From Dehalococcoidia bacterium UBA5627 (GTDB taxonomy: Bacteria; Chloroflexota; Dehalococcoidia; Dehalococcoidales; UBA5627), in contig DIKD01000089.1 in NCBI GenBank assembly GCA_002421585.1, positions 1 through 5,436 of the forward strand: a stretch of DNA of 5,436 nucleotides, in the 5' to 3' direction. The notes beneath the pieces were generated by a model, which was not told where the DNA came from, made no database searches, and saw nothing but the letters and a program-made list of their open reading frames with translations. Made by a program: the position numbers and the translations under genes. Shown one piece after another: positions 1 through 4,263 of this stretch (positions within the stretch are counted from its first letter, which is position 1; each line of letters opens with the position of its first letter).

Positions 1-762
1 GTTCTGATTGTCGAATATAAGGGAAGCAATTATTGCGGTTTCCAGTTACAGACGAAGCTTCCCACCATACAAGGTGAACTTGAACGGGCGTTGTACCGTT
101 TAACCGGGAAAAAAACAAGAGTGGCATCGGCCAGCAGAACCGATAGCGGGGTACACGCTGCCGGACAGGTAGTAAGCTTTAAAACTACATCGTTAGTAGC
201 GTCAGACCGGTTTGTAAGCGGCTTGAATTATTATCTGCCGGTTGACATTGCAGTTAAGGCGGCTTACAGGGTTGAAGATTCATTCAACGTTAGAAGAAAG
301 GCTGTAAGCCGGGAATATAAATATTATATCTTGAATAGCCGGGTGAGGTCTCCGCTTTGGGAGGATTATTCTTTTCTGGTAAGCGGAGAGCTGGATATGG
401 AAGCGATGAACAGCGCAGCGGGGCAGCTTGTCGGCGAGCACGATTTCGCTTCTTTTACCAGTAACCTGGGAGTGGAATTAAAAAGTACCATACGGCGTGT
501 TTACAAAGCCTGTTTTGTCAGGGAAGAAGAGATGGTTGTTTTTAACATAAAAGCCAACTCTTTCCTGCCGCACCAGGTGCGTAACACTATCGGAACTCTT
601 ATCAGGGTGGGGCAGGGGAAGATGACTGAGGAAGAGTTTCGTAGTATAATGTTAGCGAGAAAACTTGGTTTGGCCGGTCCTGCGGCACCTGCTAAGGGGT
701 TGTGTCTTATTAAAGTTAATTATAATAAATCCTTAGGGGAAGAGAATAGTGAAAACATATAG
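1..762 (+). CDS. truA: tRNA pseudouridine(38-40) synthase TruA, 5'-truncated by the window edge
   Basis: TruA converts uridines 38, 39 and 40 in the tRNA anticodon stem-loop to pseudouridine in the cytoplasm. The frame is open from base 1, giving 253 visible residues before the TAG at 760-762. The family is usually about 245-270 residues and begins a few residues before the motif seen here (VEYKGSNYCGFQLQ, residues 4-17), so only roughly five to ten residues are missing. The catalytic motif RTDSGVHA is intact at residues 46-53, with the presumed nucleophile Asp48 (codon 142-144). The C-terminal RNA-binding part includes FLPHQVRNTIGTLI, typical of the family. The usual YDG near the N-terminus is YKG here, a minor deviation. 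The last 14 nt overlap the start of rplM, suggesting translational coupling. A TTG at 91 is internal to the conserved domain and is not the start. Identification is by motif recognition and gene order. Confidence 0.96.
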   Translation, partial: VLIVEYKGSNYCGFQLQTKLPTIQGELERALYRLTGKKTRVASASRTDSGVHAAGQVVSFKTTSLVASDRFVSGLNYYLPVDIAVKAAYRVEDSFNVRRKAVSREYKYYILNSRVRSPLWEDYSFLVSGELDMEAMNSAAGQLVGEHDFASFTSNLGVELKSTIRRVYKACFVREEEMVVFNIKANSFLPHQVRNTIGTLIRVGQGKMTEEEFRSIMLARKLGLAGPAAPAKGLCLIKVNYNKSLGEENSENI

Positions 763-1171
763 TGTAAAAGCTTCGGATATTAAGAGGGAATGGCATGTTA
801 TCGATGCCACAGACCAGGTGCTGGGTCGCCTGGCTACAGAGGTTGCCCGTTTACTTATGGGTAAGAACAAAGCAATGTTCACCCGTAATATAGATACCGG
901 TGATTATGTGGTTATCATCAACGCAGAGAAAATTCGCACCAGCGGCAACAAAGGAACCGGCAAGTTCTACTACCGCCATTCCGGTTATCCCGGTGGTTTT
1001 AAGACCACTTCGCTGGACGTAATGATGAAAACCAAGCCGGAATTTGTAATAGAGCATGCTGTTAAAGGGATGTTACCGCGTAACCGCCTCGGCAACAGCA
1101 TGATAAAAAAATTGAAGGTATATGTAGGGGATAGCCATCCCCATGCAGGTCAGGTAGCTGACAAAAAATAA
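749..1171 (+). CDS. rplM: 50S ribosomal protein L13
   Basis: L13 is an early-assembling large-subunit protein that binds 23S rRNA. The product is 140 residues, against about 142 in E. coli, and looks complete. Recognisable family features are the N-terminal WHVIDATDQVLGRLAT block (residues 15-30), the DTGDYVVIINAEKI block (about residues 49-62), YRHSGYPGG (about 75-83) and the signature VKGMLPRNRLG (about 105-115). The GTG start at 749 lies inside the last codons of truA and is preceded by AGGGGA at 735-740 with 8 nt spacing, which supports this start. rpsI follows after a short gap, the near-universal rplM-rpsI pairing, so the two are almost certainly cotranscribed with truA. No promoter is visible between the genes. 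Confidence 0.98.
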   Translation: MKTYSVKASDIKREWHVIDATDQVLGRLATEVARLLMGKNKAMFTRNIDTGDYVVIINAEKIRTSGNKGTGKFYYRHSGYPGGFKTTSLDVMMKTKPEFVIEHAVKGMLPRNRLGNSMIKKLKVYVGDSHPHAGQVADKK

Positions 1172-1188
1172 TTTGCTTTATAGTGTGT

Positions 1189-1194
1189 GAGGGG
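1189..1194 (+). promoter_or_regulatory. Ribosome binding site deciding the rpsI start
   Basis: GAGGGG lies a few bases before the TTG at 1199-1201. An in-frame GTG at 1187 would overlap this purine tract and have no site of its own, so the TTG is the better start. Confidence 0.7.
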
Positions 1195-1198
1195 AACT

Positions 1199-1594
1199 TT
1201 GAAAAAGAAGACTTATTCGCAGGGAACAGGCAGGCGTAAAACAGCCGTCGCTCAGGTAAGAATTATGCCCGGAAGCGGAGAAATATTGATAAATGGAATG
1301 CCGTACGAACAAAGGTTTGTAAGCCTTCAGCATCGTGAGGCTATCACAAAACCATTTATGGTTACCGAAACCATGGGTAAATTCGATGTTTCCATAATTG
1401 TAAACGGCGGAGGTATCTCCGGACAGGCTGGAGCAGTATCCCACGGTATTGCGCGCGCCCTGTTAAAGGAAGACGAGAAATTTAAGCCGGCATTAAGAGG
1501 GGACGGACTTCTGACGCGCGACCCGCGTGCTAAAGAAAGGAAGAAACCCGGTCTTAAACGCGCCCGCAAAGCGCCTCAGTATACCAAGCGTTAA
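1199..1594 (+). CDS. rpsI: 30S ribosomal protein S9
   Basis: S9 is a small-subunit head protein whose basic C-terminal tail reaches the P-site tRNA. From the chosen TTG start the product is 131 residues, matching the usual length of about 130. Visible family features are QGTGRRKTAVAQVRIMPGSG near residues 7-26, the GGGISGQAGAVSHGIARAL block in the middle (about 70-88), the DGLLTRDPRAKERKKPG block, and the C-terminal QYTKR ending in the invariant Lys-Arg. A GTG at 1187 is in frame and would add four residues (MRGT), but it sits on the Shine-Dalgarno sequence, so TTG at 1199 is preferred. The gap after rplM is 27 nt. The gene ends 27 nt before a strong hairpin terminator, making it the last gene of the operon. 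Confidence 0.97.
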   Translation: MKKKTYSQGTGRRKTAVAQVRIMPGSGEILINGMPYEQRFVSLQHREAITKPFMVTETMGKFDVSIIVNGGGISGQAGAVSHGIARALLKEDEKFKPALRGDGLLTRDPRAKERKKPGLKRARKAPQYTKR

Positions 1595-1610
1595 TATCCT
1601 GCGATTATAT

Positions 1611-1847
1611 TTAAAAGAGAGAAGGCTGCAAGGCTACACACTTTGCGGCCTTTTTGTTTTTGTTAATTATTTGGTTATATATTTCTTTTGCTTTCTCTGA
1701 TTCATTAACAACGATTTCTATACAAGCCATCGCATACATTATTGGCAATGCTGCTTCTGAATTACGATGGGCGTATACCCCAAACCAAGAGTTAACGCTT
1801 TTTATCTGAAACTTGCTTTTCATGCTTTGGCGTATTGTATCATTCAT
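1611..1847 (-). CDS. Doubtful small hypothetical protein, possibly a gene remnant
   Basis: A 78-codon frame runs from ATG at 1845-1847 to TAA at 1611-1613. I do not recognise the product. It has no signal peptide or clear membrane segment. The central part (NSWFGVYAHRNSEAALPIMYAMACIEIVV, in pieces) has a protein-like hydrophobic pattern and is followed by a charged Lys/Glu/Asn-rich stretch. Against it, the last 15 or so codons (about 1611-1661) are simply the minus-strand reading of the rpsI terminator hairpin, so the original C-terminus, if any, is probably lost or the frame is fortuitous. There is only a weak purine stretch (AAGAAG) upstream of the ATG and no clear promoter. The frame stays open for about 15 codons upstream of the ATG to an in-frame TAA, without a better start. 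It is transcribed divergently from the gene at 1994. It may be a degraded insertion fragment or noncoding. Confidence 0.3.
   Translation of the reverse strand: MNDTIRQSMKSKFQIKSVNSWFGVYAHRNSEAALPIMYAMACIEIVVNESEKAKEIYNQIINKNKKAAKCVALQPSLF
1622..1661 (+). terminator. Rho-independent terminator of the truA-rplM-rpsI operon
   Basis: A 12-bp stem pairs AAGGCTGCAAGG (1622-1633) with CTTTGCGGCCTT (1641-1652), including two G-U pairs, around the 7-nt loop CTACACA. The 3' arm runs into TTTTTGTTTTT (1651-1661). Its position just after rpsI and the U-tract on the plus strand fit termination of the ribosomal operon. On the minus strand the tract after the hairpin is only pyrimidine-rich, so termination from that side would be weaker. 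Confidence 0.93.
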
Positions 1848-1919
1848 TTTATATAATTTCTTCTTATATCCTCGATAGCTGAAAATAATATATTAAACTC
1901 CAATGCAAGCTTGGAAAGG

Positions 1920-1949
1920 CAGACATCTCGATGTATTAAGATGTATAAT
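1920..1949 (+). promoter_or_regulatory. Candidate sigma-70-type promoter for the unknown gene at 1994
   Basis: A perfect -10 TATAAT is at 1944-1949, with CAGACA (4 of 6 to consensus) at 1920-1925 as the -35, separated by 18 bp. Transcription would start near 1956, leaving a leader of about 38 nt before the TTG start. This is pattern matching only. Surrounding DNA is AT-rich, which raises the chance of a fortuitous match. Confidence 0.45.
1923..1944. promoter_or_regulatory. Inverted repeat in the promoter spacer, possible operator
   Basis: ACATCT (1923-1928) and AGATGT (1939-1944) are perfect inverted copies with a 10-nt gap, so the centres of the arms lie about 16 bp apart. The arms fall at the end of the -35 and up against the -10 of the candidate promoter. 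A direct repeat GATGTAT is also present at 1930-1936 and 1940-1946, one helical turn apart. Either could be a repressor site. No regulator gene is in view. Confidence 0.3.
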
Positions 1950-1981
1950 CGAACCAGACTACCGCAAAGCAATATTATGTG

Positions 1982-1987
1982 AGGAGG
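1982..1987 (+). promoter_or_regulatory. Strong ribosome binding site deciding the start of the unknown gene
   Basis: AGGAGG at 1982-1987 lies 6 nt before TTG 1994-1996 and only 3 nt before the in-frame GTG 1991-1993. A GTG at 1979 overlaps or precedes the site and cannot use it. TTG at 1994 is therefore the best start. Confidence 0.7.
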
Positions 1988-1993
1988 CATGTG

Positions 1994-2698
1994 TTGACAA
2001 ATTTCAATGAGTTTCAGTGGGCTATATTCCTATATTGGGCAGTTTCATATAAGGACGACTTAAAGGGCAACAAAGGAAGCGATTTAGACTATATCAATCT
2101 TATGAGTGAAGCTGAGTTTCTTAGAGACCTTCGGAGCCAGCCAAACCAACTTAAAGTTGAGGATATCCAAAATAAAGTGATTGGTTTTCTAAATCTATGG
2201 AAGTGTCGGATTAAAGGTGATGATCAGATTGCTTTAAAATTGAGGGAAGTCTTGGTACAATCGCAACAATCATTAAATGACCTAAAAAGTTTAAGTATTT
2301 TTGATTTTAATAACAGTTCAGCGACACAAAATGATGAAATTCAGGATATTTATAGCCGAATTGATAAAATTCCACATTTCGGTCCTACCGCCATAGCAAA
2401 AACGCTACATATCTTACAGCCGTCACTGTTTGTCATGTGGGATAACCCAATCTTGAGCCATTACCATGTTGATGCCAAGGCAAAAGGGTACATAGTGTTC
2501 TTGTCTAAGATGAACAAAATGGTGCAAGAACTCATGGTTGATTTTAAAAGTAAACATTCTACAGACACTTTGGAGGCATTTCTTTGCCAAAAGCTAGATT
2601 GTACACTTCGGAAGACTATGGCAAAGTTCTTAGATGAATACAATTGGATCACTATCACAAAAGGATTATCCGTTCCACCTAAATGGTGGCCCAGCTAA
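1994..2698 (+). CDS. Uncharacterised protein with a possible DNA-glycosylase-like segment
   Basis: I cannot name this gene. From the TTG start it encodes 234 soluble-looking residues with no signal peptide or membrane helix. The N-terminal half is probably helical and charged (EFLRDLRSQPNQL around 41-53; KVIGFLNLWKCRI around 61-73). The most distinctive part is residues 125-153, PHFGPTAIAKTLHIL followed by PSLFVMWDNPI. The glycine-containing turn, the (S/A)K-x-LH helix and the P-x-LF-x-MWD motif recall, from memory, uncharacterised proteins with a helix-hairpin-helix or OGG-like glycosylase fold. This is a weak inference, and no catalytic Lys/Asp can be assigned. The tail NWITITKGLSVPPKWWPS also looks ordered. 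The gene has its own strong ribosome site and a candidate promoter. It is AT-richer by eye than the flanking operons and sits alone between two housekeeping operons, which suggests horizontal acquisition. It faces the sugar operon across a repeat-filled gap. Confidence 0.82.
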   Translation: MTNFNEFQWAIFLYWAVSYKDDLKGNKGSDLDYINLMSEAEFLRDLRSQPNQLKVEDIQNKVIGFLNLWKCRIKGDDQIALKLREVLVQSQQSLNDLKSLSIFDFNNSSATQNDEIQDIYSRIDKIPHFGPTAIAKTLHILQPSLFVMWDNPILSHYHVDAKAKGYIVFLSKMNKMVQELMVDFKSKHSTDTLEAFLCQKLDCTLRKTMAKFLDEYNWITITKGLSVPPKWWPS

Positions 2699-2792
2699 TA
2701 AATGCAATAATTGTTTTAATTATTAAATTGGAATCACATTATTCTAAAAGAATGCACGCATGAAAAGGCAAACATCGTGAGTCCCGTAATAA

Positions 2793-2830
2793 AAGCCGTT
2801 CGTGGTGAGCCTGTCGAACCATAACGGCTT
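2793..2830. repeat. Stem-loop repeat with AAGCCGTT/AACGGCTT arms
   Basis: AAGCCGTT (2793-2800) and AACGGCTT (2823-2830) are perfect inverted copies. Inside them TGGT (2803-2806) pairs with ACCA (2818-2821) after a small asymmetric bulge. The core GTGGTGAGCCTGTCGAACCA resembles, from memory, an interspersed intergenic sequence found in many environmental bacterial genomes. No T-tract follows on either strand, so it is not a canonical terminator. Confidence 0.65.
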
Positions 2831-2892
2831 CAATTTATTATCCATAGTACTCATAATTGATAAAAACTCTATCGATTAATATGTTGTGAATT

Positions 2893-2947
2893 GTAGGGAC
2901 GGGCATTGCCCGTCCGCTATGTGCGGGCGACCATTGGTCGCCCCTAC
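2893..2947. repeat. REPIN-like pair of inverted hairpins, each preceded by GTAG
   Basis: Hairpin one is GGACGGGC (2897-2904), loop ATT, GCCCGTCC (2908-2915), immediately preceded by GTAG (2893-2896). Hairpin two is GGGCGACC (2925-2932), loop ATT, GGTCGCCC (2936-2943), immediately followed by CTAC (2944-2947). Read on the minus strand, hairpin two is also GTAG plus hairpin. The two 8-bp stems are perfect and separated by 9 nt (2916-2924). A GTAG tetranucleotide at the foot of a hairpin, with two such units in inverted orientation, is the known architecture of REP/BIME/REPIN elements mobilised by RAYT (TnpA-REP, IS200/IS605-like) transposases. Outer GTAGGG/CCCTAC can also pair. The structure is directly visible; the RAYT link is inference, since no transposase lies in the window. 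Confidence 0.75.
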
Positions 2948-2954
2948 GGCCTGA

Positions 2955-3104
2955 CTGTCATGCTGGAATCCCGACAGGTCGGGACGAAGCATCTTGGGCA
3001 GGGTGTTTATTAAAGAATACCACCGTGATGCTAAGGCAGCCTGCTTGCTGTTTCTCCCCACTCCCCGGATCCTTCAGTCACCCCTTGTGGCTTCAGGATG
3101 ACAG
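2955..3104. repeat. MITE-like 150-bp element with terminal inverted repeats
   Basis: The ends CTGTCATGCTGGAA (2955-2968) and TTCAGGATGACAG (3092-3104) are inverted copies with one mismatch and one single-base indel. Each end is itself part of a hairpin. On the left, ATGCT (2960-2964) pairs with AGCAT (2988-2992) around a perfect TCCCGAC (2969-2975)/GTCGGGA (2978-2984) palindrome. On the right, ATCCT (3069-3073) pairs with AGGAT (3095-3099) around AGTCAC (3076-3081)/GTGGCT (3087-3092). The interior has no gene. AGCATC (2988-2993) and GATGCT (3027-3032) add a further internal pairing. No clear target-site duplication is seen. It may be a MITE, or two REP-like hairpins in inverted orientation. 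Its start lies only 7 nt after the REPIN-like unit. Confidence 0.6.
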
Positions 3105-3191
3105 TATAGGGGTACTTCTCGCAATAGGCGTATTTATTTACATAGCGAAGCCGGTTTGTCCGGTCAGTAAAGAAAGCGAGCGTATAATGGC

Positions 3192-4259
3192 TCAGCCCTG
3201 GTTTCTCCTGAGTTCGTACTTGAGTTTATCGATGGTCTCAATCGGGGTGGGGTCTACACCGTTTAAAATCGCCAGATAGTAGCTGATGTAATCTCCCAAA
3301 AGCACCAGGCTTAGCATCTGTGACAAAGCACTCTCCCCGCCGATATCCACGATACTGTATTTAATTTTATATTCCTCAAACACGCGGCAGGTTGCCTGAT
3401 AACGCTTAAGAATAGGTTCTGATATAAGCGAAGAGCGCAGCAGGATAATCCATGCATCTGCCGCAAAATCGGTCGGGAACCGGTAGCCTACGATAGTATT
3501 GTGATTCAATTCCGAAAAGGATTCATTGGCTGCCCAGTTTTTGCTGTTTTCGTTGAACTGAGTTTTCCAGCGGTAGGCGATTTCAGAGGTAATCTCGGCG
3601 CCGTAAATAAATATGAACTTGCCGTAAAGCTTTTGCGCCATTTGCTTGGCATGGTTTTTCTCTACCGGCACAGTGATATCCAACTGTTCTGTCAACTGTT
3701 CCAGTATCTTGATTGTCTCGGCAATGTCGGCTGATTTATCACCGATTATTCCTAATCTCTGAAGCGTACAGAATACCGCCATAAAGCCGAATGGCAGGGT
3801 GGCGCGGGGTTGGGCATCGTAATCAAAGGTAAATAGTGGCAGATTCCTTTCTTCGGCAATCTCCTGAAGTTTGCCGCCGGTAGAAATAACCATGCATTTG
3901 GCATTCAAGTCAAAAGCCTGCGAAAGAGCGGAAAGTGTTTCCTCTGTGTATCCTGAATAGCTGCATGCAATAAAAAGTGTTTTATTATCCACATATTTCG
4001 GTAGATTATAACTGCGGTTTACCGTCATCGGTATTTTGGCTTCGTTCAGAATAAGCCGCGAAATAAGGTCTCCCCCAATCGCCGAGCCACCCATTCCGAG
4101 GATCATGACGCGGTCAACGTCGGCATAGTCTTCCGGCAGTTCTATAAGCATTGCCTTGCGCCATGCCTCGCGGCAAAGCTCAGGAAAACCATTAAGATGG
4201 TTAATCATTTTTTCAAGGTCATATTCTGTATATACATTTAAATCGTTTAAATCTATCAT
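3192..4259 (-). CDS. Bifunctional phosphoglucose/phosphomannose isomerase (SIS family)
   Basis: This 355-residue enzyme would interconvert fructose-6-P with glucose-6-P and with mannose-6-P in the cytoplasm. It belongs to the SIS-fold PGI/PMI family known from Pyrobaculum and other archaea and found in some bacteria, not to the classical ~550-residue PGI. Seen in order: phosphosugar-binding GMGGSAIGGDL (residues 55-65); SYSGYTEET (100-108), where the usual Asn is Tyr; an Arg in QPRATLPFG (Arg152), probably the isomerisation arginine; the second SIS half with WAANESFSELNHN, containing the likely catalytic Glu (246 or 250) and ring-opening His253; and DPTPIETIDKLK (336-347), with the expected active-site lysine. 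ATG at 4257-4259 has GGAG about 9 nt upstream. It starts 4 nt after the mutase stop, so the two form one operon. No clear terminator follows. The family name is confident; substrate preference is not determinable here. Confidence 0.94.
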   Translation of the reverse strand: MIDLNDLNVYTEYDLEKMINHLNGFPELCREAWRKAMLIELPEDYADVDRVMILGMGGSAIGGDLISRLILNEAKIPMTVNRSYNLPKYVDNKTLFIACSYSGYTEETLSALSQAFDLNAKCMVISTGGKLQEIAEERNLPLFTFDYDAQPRATLPFGFMAVFCTLQRLGIIGDKSADIAETIKILEQLTEQLDITVPVEKNHAKQMAQKLYGKFIFIYGAEITSEIAYRWKTQFNENSKNWAANESFSELNHNTIVGYRFPTDFAADAWIILLRSSLISEPILKRYQATCRVFEEYKIKYSIVDIGGESALSQMLSLVLLGDYISYYLAILNGVDPTPIETIDKLKYELRRNQG

Positions 4260-4263
4260 GAAG

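Larger units (their letters stand above)
2699..3191. other. Noncoding convergent gap filled with palindromic repeats
   Basis: This 493-bp stretch separates the converging ends of the unknown gene and the isomerase gene. I see no believable gene or RNA gene in it. It holds at least three distinct structured repeat units (2793-2830, 2893-2947, 2955-3104), described separately. The flanks 2699-2790 and 2831-2890 are AT-rich and featureless apart from a weak all-AT stem at 2706-2724. The stretch 3105-3191 has no convincing terminator for either strand, so the repeat hairpins may act as transcription stops. Confidence 0.8.

Noticed and set aside
1187..1189. GTG as the rpsI start
   Set aside because: It overlaps the Shine-Dalgarno sequence at 1189-1194 and adds residues not typical of S9; TTG at 1199 gives the usual length.
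1979..1981. GTG as the start of the unknown gene
   Set aside because: It lies before the AGGAGG site at 1982-1987, so ribosomes bound there would use TTG 1994 or possibly GTG 1991.
2706..2724. AATAATT/AATTATT stem with GTTTT loop just after the unknown gene
   Set aside because: The stem is all A-T and no T-tract follows, so it would be too weak for an intrinsic terminator and is expected by chance in AT-rich DNA.
2876..3061. Minus-strand 61-codon frame over the REPIN-like and inverted-repeat-bounded units
   Set aside because: It consists of palindromic repeat sequence and its composition simply follows the hairpins, with no protein-like pattern.
2780..3110. CRISPR array, because of several repeats in a short interval
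   Set aside because: The repeats are of different types, are not evenly spaced, have no unique spacers between identical units, and no cas gene is present.
3151..3163. CCGG-TTTGT-CCGG palindrome downstream of the isomerase gene as its terminator
   Set aside because: The stem is only 4 bp and no U-tract follows on the minus strand.
3025..3279. Plus-strand 84-codon frame crossing the repeat region into the isomerase 3' end
   Set aside because: It starts inside the structured repeat, has no ribosome site, and overlaps the conserved C-terminus of the isomerase gene on the opposite strand.
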